From the NCBI GenBank assembly GCA_034766995.1, contig CM068315.1, positions 10,567,510-10,631,509 of the forward strand: 64,000 nucleotides of DNA. Reading direction: 5' to 3'. Position numbers and translations under genes: made by a program. Shown in pieces: positions 53,795 through 64,000 of the stretch. Numbering within the stretch: position 1 is the first letter of the stretch; each line of letters begins with the position of its first letter. The notes beneath the pieces are model-generated. The model was not told where the DNA came from. It searched no databases and saw nothing but the letters and a program-made list of their open reading frames with translations. The stretch is from Acanthacorydalis orientalis (lineage: Eukaryota; Arthropoda; Insecta; Megaloptera; Corydalidae).

Positions 53795-54729
53795 TGTAAA
53801 TAAAAGCACCGACATTTTAAGTCATATATATTATTTTCTTGAATTAATCAACTGATATCGAAAAATTGGTTGTTTTAAACCATGTAAAACTTAAAACTTG
53901 GTTATCTGTTTGTGACATGCTTTAACAAAAAATACTAAAGTAAAATAAGAACAAGAAGGCATACAGTTAGTATCAGAAGATATTAATGTAGAAACTAATC
54001 AAAGTTTAATAGATTTTCAGGTTTAATATATACTTGAAATAAGTTTTATATTCAAAGGTTTCAAATAAAATCAATAATGAATAACATATTTTTTAAAAAA
54101 ATATATATTTCAAGAAAAATTAATTCAATCTAAAATAAGAACGTAATGTGTTAGAAAAATATGTATGAAAAAATATGTTGTTGTTTTTCATTAAAATTTC
54201 ATTATTTACTTTTTTAATAGTCAAATGCCACATTTGTTAAGATGTTACTCGACCCTTAGAAGAGTCGCTAATATTATAAAAGAAAGCGGTAGTTCAATAA
54301 AGCAGAATTTTAAGAGCAAAAATATTTCTAATCATAATCCTTAATTTTATATTTTTTTATTTATTTTCAAAATGATTTTAGTTATCGAAAGTTTTGAAAT
54401 ATTTATTTATAACATAAAAAAAAATTTCTTTAATTATACTCAACGATGAAGGGAGAAAGTGTCACTAAAATTAGATTTGATGTTTTTATTGTAATACCAG
54501 GAGACTTTAAGAAATCCTGAATTTAAGAAATAAAGAAGAAAAAAATGTTCTTTTTATCCAATATGAGAACCCATGGATTTAAGAATTTAAGAAGAAATAA
54601 ATGTACTTTTTATTCAATATTTTTAGTGATTTATATCATACTTTTATGTACTCTTCTAATAATTAAACGTTCATAATATTTTGAAAATCTTATAATTTGT
54701 ATAATAAATTAGTAAATAAATAGTTTAAT

Positions 54730-54803
54730 GTGTATGTATATATATATATATATATATATACACACGCATATATACATATATATACATATACATATATATA
54801 TAC

Positions 54804-54846
<43 letters not shown>

Positions 54847-54858
54847 GAAAAAGAGAGA
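54730..54858. repeat. Compound TA/CATA array ending in GA units
   Basis: TA and CATATA units with a CACACG break, then AGAGAGAGAGA at 54851-54861. Confidence 0.95.
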
Positions 54859-54913
54859 GAGAACAACATAATTATTTCATTGTAATTGTTTAATTGTAAC
54901 ATTATTTTTTTTG

Positions 54914-54962
54914 GTATTTTTTCTTATATATATATATATATATATATATAAGAAAAATAAAT
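54914..54962. repeat. TA array inside an inverted repeat
   Basis: TATTTTTTCTTATA on the left and TATAAGAAAAATA on the right flank about 13 TA units, forming a potential hairpin with one mismatch region. Confidence 0.85.
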
Positions 54963-56196
54963 ATTATAAACAATTTATAAAAAAAACATTCTACAAAGAG
55001 CAATGAAAAATGTTAAGTACAATTAAAGTCAATGTACTAAAATTTTAATTTATCTTGTGTTTATACGAAAGTATTATATTTTACTAGCAAAATGGAGCAG
55101 AAAGAAACTAATTGTATAGATGAATGTATATACTTTCGGATTGATTTGAATCGAAAATAACGTTATGATACATTTTTGCCTTTCGCTATAAGTATTCGGT
55201 ACTCTCATGTTCGACTAAAAATATGTTTCTATTTTTTAAAACTACTTTAGTAAAGTATGGGATGAATATTTAGCTATTTCACTAGTAACTTTTGAAGTAC
55301 ACTTCAATCAAAAATATATAAGTTCTTATACATATTTAATAAAATCGATTAGTTTTATTGCTTCAGACAAAAACGATAAAATGAAATAAAAACTGGCATA
55401 AAATACTATACGTTTATCAGTTAAAAATCAAATGCATTTCCTTTTGAAACATTTATATTGTTTTTCGTAAAATAAAAATTTAACACTAATTAAATGAACT
55501 GTTAATATGTATACTGAATTAAATATGATAAATTAACTATTTTTATTATTAATTAATTTTCTCATAGATTAAAAAATGTTTGTTTACTGTTACTTCATAA
55601 TAGGCGCATATAAAAATAAAAAAATCTTTGATAAGAGAAGTAATGTATTAGTATTGAAGTAAAAATTATTAATTTCAATAATACCATATTGTACGATTTT
55701 TTTCTGAATATAAATTGAAAATGTGAAAAAAATCATCATTTTTTTGTGTTATAAAATTTTAATAACAAATTGAAATTTTTTCTTTGGCCTTGTTTACCAT
55801 TTTACATTAAGCCTTCATACGAATTTTTTTCCCATTTATTTTTTCCTTGTTTTATCATTTCTAAGGTTATAAAAATTCTCTTTGAAAATTAAAGAAACAT
55901 ATAAGATTTTCTTTCTGATTTAAGATAAGAAAAATATTTTATTCTCTTTTTTAAAAATATATAATTTTTGTTTCAACAAAGACTGAATTTATAACGAAGT
56001 GGACAAAGAATACATATTTTCTATTATATTTAAAAATATTTACTTTTTTTGTTTAGTTATTTTATAATTTATTTTTATAAATGGGAGAAATCAAATAAAT
56101 AATATATAAATGATTTAATTTTGATATTCATTATGCATAGAAACCTTAAATAAATGTCTTAAATTTAACTAAAAACATTTATTTAGTAACAAATAA

Positions 56197-56200
<4 letters not shown>

Positions 56201-56251
<51 letters not shown>
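56201..56251. repeat. TA array, about 25 units
   Basis: Uninterrupted. Confidence 0.95.
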
Positions 56252-56596
56252 TATTCCTTTGTCAACTAATTGCACGTTTTTTTAAAAAACTGTCTTTGAA
56301 GAATTGAATTATACGAAGAACAAAAATTTAAATATTTTCTTAAAAAAGTGTAAACTATTTATTTACATTTTCTTGTTTATAAAGAAAAAAGCATACATTT
56401 CTTCAAAATACTAGTCCAGGTTAAATTTATGTAATAAATTTTAAACATAAAATTTATTTTAATTGAATAAAGGACACGATATAAAATATGTTTAACGCAT
56501 AGCGATAATTTGACTTATTATTGAGAATTACTGGTTTAATTAATCAGCTTTGACAGTATTAACATCTTCAGGTATGTATGTATTTTAAATTATATT

Positions 56597-56626
56597 TTTA
56601 ATTGAACTGTAATTATATACATATAC

Positions 56627-56670
<44 letters not shown>

Positions 56671-56692
56671 GAGATTATCTCAGATCAAACTG

Positions 56693-56739
<47 letters not shown>

Positions 56740-56760
56740 CTGAGATTATCTCAGATCAAA
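56597..56760. repeat. 71-bp tandem duplication, each unit with a TA array and an 8-bp-arm hairpin
   Basis: Each unit reads CTGTAATTATA, then a TA array, then the inverted repeat ATCTGAGA-TTA-TCTCAGAT, then CAAA. The hairpins lie at 56667-56685 and 56738-56756. Both hairpin copies are perfect. Confidence 0.85.
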
Positions 56761-57587
56761 GGAAAATAAAAAAATAATTATTGTTAATTAATATAAATAT
56801 TCTTAAAATAAATGCGGATTTGATTTATTTTTTTTGTTTTCTGAGAATATTTATAGACTGTTTTCTGAATATTGAATGGTGTATGTTTTTTTTAAATGCT
56901 TTTACTTTGAATATTTCATGATTAAGATTTTTATTTTTATTAAAACAAGTATGACTACAAGTATTAACTCAAAGTATGTTTCAATGTTGAAATAATATTG
57001 AACTTACTAAAGAAAATAAACTAATTTATTGTGTTTTTTTTTCTTAAATATACTTTGCATTCATTTTTAATTTATTTTTTAAAGAATTTTTTTAAATGTA
57101 ACATGATTTTTAAAAATAATTTTTTATTGAGATCATAATATAGTGTATACTATTCTTCATGATATTTGTCTTTAATCAATTGCTCAAATAAATATTTAAA
57201 ATTAATTATTACACAAAGTTAAAATAAGTTTCTTGTAAGAAACGGTAATTAATATTTATTTTTCGTTTTATTAATACGAAGTTGAAATAAATGAGAGTTA
57301 AATATAGAAAGTATGACATTTGATTGTCACACTTAAACAATTTACACGTATTTTATGAGAAATTTTTTTTAAGATTCAGACCAAATACAAAAAAAAATAA
57401 AGAGGAACCTTTTTGAAACAACGAAAGTCATAACTCAATACATAAATCTAAATATCGATGACTTAGTGCGCTGATTATAATCAATGATCATTTTCTGTGA
57501 ACACATTAAATACCACAACAACTTATTTTTGAAGATTTGTGTAATATTTTGAATGAATGATCGAATAAAACAATAAAGTCATTTTAA

Positions 57588-57832
57588 CCCTTTCGTTACT
57601 AACAGGATATATATGTCCTACCGATTTTCAAAAATTCCTCTAGGGAAAATATTTTCCATAGTAAACCCATTATAAAATATACTGATGAAGCAAAACTTGC
57701 CAGAATTATATCTTCTATTCAAGATGTCGGAAAACTCTTGGACAATAACTTTGGCCAATTTTGACAATCCCTTAATTTAATTGATTACCTTTACCAAAAT
57801 TAATCAAAACAAAAAAAATTGTATTGAAAGGG
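57588..57832. mobile_element. piggyBac-type MITE, TTAA-flanked
   Basis: A 245-bp segment bounded by TTAA on both sides (57584-57587 and 57833-57836), with terminal inverted repeats starting CCCTTTCGTTAC on the left and CCCTTTCAATAC (reverse complement) on the right. TTAA target duplication with CCC termini is the mark of the piggyBac superfamily. A near-palindrome AGGATATATATGTCCT follows the left terminus. It has no coding capacity. Confidence 0.82.
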
Positions 57833-58310
57833 TTAATAAGATATTATATATATATAACTATGCATATAGTCTTACAAATTTTCCTCATTAATATTTCTAC
57901 ATAATATTATAAACAACATGTTAACAATCTGAACCGCTTAATAAATTCGAATTTATTTAACACACGTCATGATAATTAAGTCAAAACATTTATAAAATCT
58001 AATTCGCATGAAAGCCATACGCACGTCATTTACGAACACATTCGGTATGTATTATAAAATCCATTTAGATCATTCCTGCAGATACATTCTGATCGTATTT
58101 CAGTCGTATCATAGTGAGATGTAATGCAATAGAAAGCTGAAATATGAACTATCGAAGTTGCATAGATACATATATACATAAATTTATATGTATTTAGATA
58201 TGTGTTTAGTTTTATGTATTAATTAATATAGTTAATCATATTTATAATATAATTTAAATTCAACAAAAAATAGTTAATGAAGTTTGATATTATTAAATTC
58301 AAAATTATGG

Positions 58311-58338
58311 AATATATATCTATATATATATATATATA

Positions 58339-58389
<51 letters not shown>
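58311..58389. repeat. Compound TA array
   Basis: TA blocks broken by C and G, then about 20 pure TA units. Confidence 0.95.
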
Positions 58390-58395
<6 letters not shown>

Positions 58396-58695
58396 TATTG
58401 ATGTAATGGTGTCAAAAACACTGATTTAAGAATAAATTTATTCAAATATTTTTATTAATTAAAATGAACTGTTAAAAACAGAATATAGTTAATCAAATAT
58501 TTTGACATAGTTAGGTAATTCGGACAGTTTTCTTTTTAAATTATTGATAAGTAATATACTAATATTTCTTTAAGAAGAGAGGTTTTTAATTTGATTAAGA
58601 CTGGCTGATTATAGAGATTGTAACTAAATGTCCATTGTTTAATTTGTTATAGTTATTAAAAAAAGTTTTTATATTGTTATTCAATTTTATTGTAC

Positions 58696-58742
<47 letters not shown>
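58696..58742. repeat. TA array, about 21 units
   Basis: Starts TATACA. Confidence 0.95.
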
Positions 58743-58745
<3 letters not shown>

Positions 58746-59222
58746 TCATCACAAATTAAATTATATCTACTTTCAAACGGTCAAATTAATATTTATAATT
58801 CTTTGAATATGATATAACTTTCTCATCTCTTATTTGAAGAATGAAAATCATATGGGAAACTTTATGCTTCAATTAAAACTATCATTTTTTTAAATGGTGA
58901 AAATATATTACATATCTTTTTATGTTTGGAAACGTATATAAGCAATATGCATAGAATTTTATCAAATATAAAAGATATGCTCATGTTTTTATTATTCATC
59001 AATATTACTCTTGACTTAATTGTATTTCATAACCGATGTTTTTAAATTAAATTTTTATTTGATGAATGCAGAAACTATGTGACTGTCACAGGATTAATTC
59101 GTTTAAAACTATACAATAAAAGTAGAAATAGTTAATTAACTAATGTGGATTATATTAAATTTAATGGAAAATGTATCTAAGATTTTAAAAGAAATGTGTT
59201 CAAAATAAAACTGAATAATATA

Positions 59223-59776
59223 GGTTGGTAATAAAATAATTGGGGTGTTTTTTTTTCTGAATTCTAACCTGATTTTTTTTCAATGAAATTGTCATTTCAT
59301 CATGTTTATGTTAATATCATTTTAAAGTGCATTTTCGGTCTGTATTTTGAAAAGATTGATTTTGATTTTATTATTAATTTTGCTTCAAATTAGACTATTG
59401 AATTAAAAATGGAAAAAAAAGAAATAAGAGTATTTTTTTCTATGAGCTCAAAACGAGTGGTAAAGTAGAAAAAACTGCTCGTAAACTAAACGATGCTTTT
59501 GTTTGGGTACTGTTAAGGAACGTACATTGCAATGGTGGCTGCAAATATTTCGTGCTGGGTATGATAACCTTGAAGATGAAGAAGGTCGCAGACGTCCTTC
59601 TTCAGTTCATAACGACCAACTAAATGCGCTGAACCAGAACCACACTAAACAATTCGAAAGCTTTCACAAAAGTTATGTGTTAATCAACCAACAGTTCTCG
59701 ACCACTTAAAACCACTTAAATTAAAAATTGTATATGAATTTGTAGGTCATAAACCCCAATTATTTTTCTACCAACC
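59223..59776 (+). mobile_element. Deleted mariner derivative E, complete with both ends
   Basis: A 554-bp element flanked by TA on both sides (59221-59222 and 59777-59778). The terminal inverted repeats start GGTTGGTA and remain matched through AATAATTGGGGT, about 25 bp. Inside is the N-terminal DNA-binding part of a mariner transposase, from ATG 59410 through FRAGYDNLEDEEGRRRPSSV and VNQPTVLDHLKP, after which it jumps to the 3' end. The catalytic DDE domain has been deleted. One frameshift near 59495 and others break the frame. It is non-autonomous and relies on a transposase in trans. Confidence 0.87.
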
Positions 59777-60134
59777 TAATATAATGTCATTATATGCATG
59801 TTATTAAGAATGTTACAAAAATATTAAATCTAAAAACTTATTGCGTATAGTAAAATGAAAATTACTCTGATCGGTTTTCAATCGGATATACATTTTATTA
59901 ATAAAATCTACGTAATAATTCAGCTGTAAGATTTTAAAGGACGTTAAAACCATTTTCGAGATCAAATTGTAAAAAGATATTAAAAATAAATTATAAAACA
60001 TTATCATTGATATTTTTTTTAATTTGATATTTAAATTATGAATTTGATAAATTGTTTTCAACTATTTTCCTTACTAATATAATAATTTTTGTATAAAATA
60101 ACTTATGGATATTTATTATATATGTATGTATCCA

Positions 60135-60171
60135 CATATATATATATATATATACATATATATAATTGTAA

Positions 60172-60207
<36 letters not shown>
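60135..60207. repeat. Two TA arrays with AATTGTAAG spacer
   Basis: Blocks 60135-60164 and 60174-60207. Confidence 0.95.
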
Positions 60208-60208
<1 letters not shown>

Positions 60209-60405
60209 CAAAATTATCCACAAAACACTACAAGGTTACAAAAAATAATCTATCTACGATGTTTATATATACATTCTAACATATATATATATATATATAT
60301 AAAACGACTATGTTGCGATATATCTGTGATAATAATTATATAGAAATAATGAGTTTGAAAATTAGGTTTATGTCTCATTCGTTTAATGTACAGGCTTATA
60401 ATTGA

Positions 60406-60466
60406 CAAGTGGGCTAGCGCAGCGAGTCCGGGGGTTGATGAGTGCAACGAGCAGGGGCGAAGCTCC

Positions 60467-60468
<2 letters not shown>
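60406..60468. other. Short GC-rich patch of foreign composition
   Basis: GGGCTAGCGCAGCGAGTCCG followed by GAGTGCAACGAGCAGGGGCG and AAGCTCC. The GCGAG/ACGAG/GCGAAG spacing looks like a small imperfect repeat. It is wedged between AT-rich DNA and a TA array. Origin unknown; a transposon end is likeliest. Confidence 0.35.
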
Positions 60469-60469
<1 letters not shown>

Positions 60470-60516
<47 letters not shown>

Positions 60517-60523
60517 TACATAT
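60470..60523. repeat. TA array abutting a GC-rich patch
   Basis: About 21 TA units, then GTACATACATA. Its left edge touches the GC-rich patch 60406-60468. Confidence 0.95.
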
Positions 60524-61088
60524 TATTCTTTTCAGTTAGGATCGAATTTCTGATAAATTATTTATTTTCTAACCAAAGATATCATTGATTAATTACAACA
60601 AGATTGAATTCCATTCAATGATACATTAATCATTAATTTTTTACCATTTTATTACAATTAGTTGTTTATGGATAATTGTAATATTAATATAGTTTTCTTC
60701 TGATCTCATATATTTATAGTGCTTTAATTTAGGTGCCAGGGTTTAAGTACCATTTCTATCTTCAATTATGTATATTTCAAATTATATGTTCTCAAACATA
60801 ATTTCAAATATACATACCTGAAAGGATACTAGTGCCAAAATGGATCGCACTCAATAAAAAAAATTATATTAGATGGAAAGAAAATAAAATTGAAACTTTA
60901 AGTAATAGAATCCTCAATGTTTAAATTGCCAAAAAATAATTGGGGTATTATAATATTAAATATAATATTTTAAGCCAAACAATGTTTAAGATCGATTAAT
61001 GTAAGAGAATATCTCAAAAAGAGAGTGGATAGTTATTGAGAATTAAAATTTCATAGTACAAATATATTAATTTAGAATTATTATTATT

Positions 61089-61094
<6 letters not shown>

Positions 61095-61170
<76 letters not shown>
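61095..61170. repeat. Pure TA array, about 38 units
   Basis: Follows TGTGTG; it is the last array before the GC-rich island. Confidence 0.95.
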
Positions 61171-61176
<6 letters not shown>

Positions 61177-61379
61177 TGAATGTGTATGAACTTCATTTCA
61201 ATTATTTATTGAAATAGTGAATGATAAAAAATAATTATTTATTTCGGTGCTTGTATCTTCACTTGTCATAGGCACGACAAGTTCCATTCGAAATTCGACA
61301 ATATCTCAAACAGCAAACAGTTCTATTATACGATTTGACATAGCGGAATTAACGATAGATTAATTGAAATTCAAATAAG

Positions 61380-62100
61380 TCGGCAGCAAGAAGAAACTCA
61401 CCGCCGTCCGCAACGTCGACCACCCCCGTCGTCAAGACCCGTACATCTCGCGGCAGCAGTGGTGGCGGTTTTGTAACCCTTGTAACGATAAATCAATTGC
61501 CACATTCAACATTACCCACATTGTGCGAATATAAATGAATAATAGACGGCTGGAGCACTTCGTTTTGGGACGGGCTGTTATAGGTCCATGACCGTCTTGG
61601 ACATGGAGCATACGCTGACCCATTAGCAGAGCCGGCATAGAATCAGTGATGCGATGTGCATGAAAGTCCGTCACTTAACAATGTACTAGCCTAGACTCGC
61701 AGTGGATGTAGAACGAAGTGTTTGCACTTGGTCGTGGCAGAGTCAGTCACCAGTTCCGTGACTGTTTCATAAATGTGTTTCTGTGTGTGTGTGAATGTGA
61801 ATGCACGTCGAGGTGTATGTGTGTCGCATGTACTGTGTGCATCAAGTTCGTATAGTTTCTCATGCAGATAGATGGCAGAGAATGCTTTCGCCGGCTATAT
61901 GAGCGTGGCGCTGGAGTCAGCTGGCTGGCGTCGCCCCGCTGGAAGTAAAAATAGTGGGGGCGCGTCGCGGTGGGGATGCAACGGCGCAAGGGGTATAACC
62001 TGGGGTCGCTGGCGCAACGTTCGTCCTGTCATTCGCGAGTTAACGCTCCGATCCGGTGTTACGCCGGAGCGCGTCTTACAATTACAAGTCCGGTATCAAT
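61380..62100 (+). promoter_or_regulatory. GC-rich island, candidate promoter / 5' exon of the futsch-like gene
   Basis: About 700 bp of visibly GC- and CpG-rich DNA in an otherwise AT-rich window, ending about 400 bp upstream of the futsch-like start codon. It contains a 7-bp perfect inverted repeat, CGCTCCG/CGGAGCG (62044-62050 and 62065-62071). An open frame of 76 codons (61872-62102, plus) is rich in Gly, Arg and Trp, as GC-rich non-coding DNA often is, and resembles no protein I know. An AATAAA overlaps its stop. Position and composition suggest a promoter and untranslated first exon; a separate short gene is possible. Confidence 0.45.
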
Positions 62101-62510
62101 AAAATTATATACATATTTATATATATAACGATACAAAATCAATTATCATTACAGAAGATACAGTGATAGAAAGTACAAGCCATACATACTCCTCCTGAAT
62201 GGGGAGGAGTTACATTGGCTGGACTTTTGTTACATTGTCTCAGTCATAACGAGAGGTATTTTTTGAGACTGATTCTAGGTTTGGAATATACACGATATTT
62301 TCTCTTTTCGGTTCATAAATATAGACATATTTATATATTTTAATTTTCTCGAATATATCGTATTAATAGAAATATAATTCGGGTTTGTTGCGGTAAAGAA
62401 TAATTTTTTTGGTACGATTCGATCGATTCGTTCGGTTCGCGTCGAGTTGATTGGCTGTCGTTGTCGGTTTTTAAAGTAGTATTTAATTTATTTTTTGACT
62501 GAAAGAAAGT
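62101..62510 (+). other. Leader / promoter-proximal region of futsch-like exon
   Basis: Moderately AT-rich. It holds a direct GATTCGATCGATTCG-type run near 62417-62433 and a GC-richer patch up to 62470. It could be 5' UTR continuous with the exon at 62511 or could contain an intron. No clear acceptor site decides this. Confidence 0.35.
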
Positions 62511-62661
62511 ATGGAGTCTACTGTATCGGAGTCAACTAATTCGGTTGGCGAAGGGCGGCCACCGGCTCCTAGCCCTCTTACAGGATGCTATCTTCTGATT
62601 GTTGTCGGCGAACCACATTCACAAGAACATAAGGACATCATTCTCCAGCGTATAGCAAAAG
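62511..62661 (+). CDS. futsch: Probable futsch (MAP1-family) first coding exon, partial gene
   Basis: Fifty codons plus one base, ending at a good donor (G|GTCAGT) at 62661/62662, phase 1. Residues 1-22 are Ser/Pro-rich and variable. Residues 23-50 (SPLTGCYLLIVVGEP, then HSQEHKDIILQRIAKG) resemble the N-terminal start of the MAP1A/MAP1B/Futsch conserved region as I recall it. Futsch is a very large neuronal microtubule-associated protein in insects. The ATG is well bounded: an in-frame TGA sits at 62496-62498 and the context is purine-rich. Later exons lie beyond the window, as expected for a gene with long introns. The split Gly codon fits the Lys-Gly that continues the motif. The call rests on one short motif, so family assignment is good but not certain; a different MAP1-like gene is the main alternative. 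Confidence 0.72.
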
Positions 62662-62705
62662 GTCAGTTTATTTTTTTTATTAAACGTCCTAATGTTTGTT
62701 CCTAC

Positions 62706-62708
<3 letters not shown>

Positions 62709-62774
<66 letters not shown>
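62709..62774. repeat. TA array in first intron of futsch-like gene
   Basis: About 33 units, starting 47 bp from the splice donor. Confidence 0.95.
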
Positions 62775-62780
<6 letters not shown>

Positions 62781-63045
62781 TTTACCCTTCCCCTTTATTG
62801 TATCTTTTCTTTACGTCTCTCAATGTCATGTACTTTAAACAAACTGCAAAAGTGTTAGGAAATTTTCAGTTTGATCTATATAGGTTATTGCTCTGGATAT
62901 AGGCTTCAAACTAAATAATAATTCTAAATTCCAAAATTATACTTTGTAAAAAGCTCACGATTATTTCTAAAAATACGTTTTGGTCTTTTCTCTAAACGCC
63001 ATAGTATAACAAGTATTTTTTTTGAACACCGTTAAAGTGAAGAAT

Positions 63046-63047
<2 letters not shown>

Positions 63048-63083
<36 letters not shown>
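63048..63083. repeat. TA array, second in the futsch-like intron
   Basis: About 16 units with a CATACA tail. Confidence 0.95.
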
Positions 63084-63084
<1 letters not shown>

Positions 63085-64000
63085 CAAATATAAAAGCATA
63101 TCCTATAAAATTAAAATAGTAAAGTTATAAAATTAAAGGGTAAGTATTGTACATTTTGTTTAAGCATCGGATATTTGTTAATGTAATTAAAAATCCTTTA
63201 CTAGAGACTAATACATTGATAATTAATAATTCATTTGGTAACAATACTCGTGAATAAAAATTATAGGGTGTAGAAATAAATCTCATAAAATTATTTCTAA
63301 AAAGTATCTTTCATTTATACTGAATCGATTTTATCTAGTTATTTTTCCTCTACTTAACTTTGTTACTAATTTTCTTATTAGAAGCTCAGCAATGGAATTA
63401 ACTCACCTGCAAGTATAACTAATACATGTTAAGTTATTGGTTTTAATAACGAAGGTCATTTTTATTCTCCGTCTACTGCATTATGTAAATAATATTTAAG
63501 TTATTACTAAATTTTAAATTTATGCACATTAAATCATTCAAAGTAAGAACACATCTAAAACTATCTTAAATAAAAATGAGGTACTAATTTTGAACAATTT
63601 ATTTTAATTTCTATGTATCTTGTTAAAAAGATCTATTCATTATTTTTCATAATGCACAATTGTTGCTATTTTCCATATTAATATTAATTTATTTAAAAGT
63701 CCAATAAATATTTTTTATAAACCAATAAAGAGACATATTTAAACGATATAAATGTTGAAAGATTTTTCTATTTTAAAAAATATATTTAGAAAATTAGTAT
63801 AAAATTATTAAAATAACCATTTTAAAAATTATGATTAAGAAAGTATTATATTTAGTCGTTTTAAACGTTTCCGATAGATATATAATTATAGATTTTCACT
63901 TCAAATCTTATATATATATATATAATTTAATTAATTATCCACTATAAGAATATGCCTTTAACAAATATAATTTTTAATTAAAATGTATTAAATTTTATCA

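Larger units (their letters stand above)
48771..57583. other. Gene-free stretch
   Basis: A patch at 49040-49500 with TATCCGCGGGTA and other CpG-containing sequence, and another at 52100-52330, are less AT-rich but unrecognised. No exon is evident. Confidence 0.55.
57837..59220. other. Gene-free stretch between the piggyBac MITE and mariner E
   Basis: Two TA arrays; otherwise plain AT-rich DNA. Confidence 0.6.
59779..61379. other. Gene-free stretch before the GC-rich island
   Basis: TA arrays, including a short one at 60281-60302, and the GC-rich patch at 60.4 kb. No coding sequence. Confidence 0.6.
62662..64000 (+). other. First coding intron of the futsch-like gene (5' part)
   Basis: Starts with the donor GTCAGT. 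A TA array of about 33 units begins only 47 bp into the intron (62709-62774), and a second lies at 63048-63083. No further exon is recognisable up to the window end. Confidence 0.6.

Overview
The window looks like a gene-poor stretch of an insect nuclear genome. The evidence is a spliced eukaryotic gene with short GT-AG introns, several decayed mariner/ITm transposons with TA target sites, an RT-type non-LTR remnant, and a last exon that resembles the start of the insect MAP1 homologue futsch. The DNA is very AT-rich, and roughly 60 (TA)n or compound TA/CA/TG microsatellite arrays occur at about one per kilobase. I cannot assign the insect order from the sequence alone.

Layout. 1-27.4 kb: no intact gene. 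It holds a decayed non-LTR retrotransposon fragment (about 1.69-2.26 kb, minus), a dead ITm transposon (12.19-13.41 kb, plus), a recent 396-bp-period tandem duplication (17.38-18.15 kb), and many TA arrays. 27.4-29.3 kb: the one complete gene, ribonucleotide reductase small subunit (R2, RnrS/RRM2), with six exons and 390 codons. All iron ligands, the radical tyrosine and the radical-transfer residues are present, at the same residue numbers as mouse R2. Three E2F-type sites surround its start. 29.3-61.4 kb: intergenic. It holds a MITE-like element (33.2 kb), a decayed canonical mariner (34.6-35.7 kb), two internally deleted mariner copies of one family (43.2 and 59.2 kb), a dead ITm transposon with both ends (47.36-48.67 kb), a piggyBac-type TTAA-flanked MITE (57.6 kb) and several old tandem duplications. 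61.4-64 kb: a GC-rich island, then the first coding exon of a probable futsch/MAP1 gene running off the right end.

The two host genes have no obvious shared function: RnrS makes deoxynucleotides in S phase, futsch is a neuronal microtubule-associated protein. The main story of the rest is interplay between TA arrays and TA- or TTAA-targeting transposons, and tandem duplications whose boundaries lie in TA arrays. I found no convincing tRNA, rRNA, CRISPR array or novel multi-gene system.
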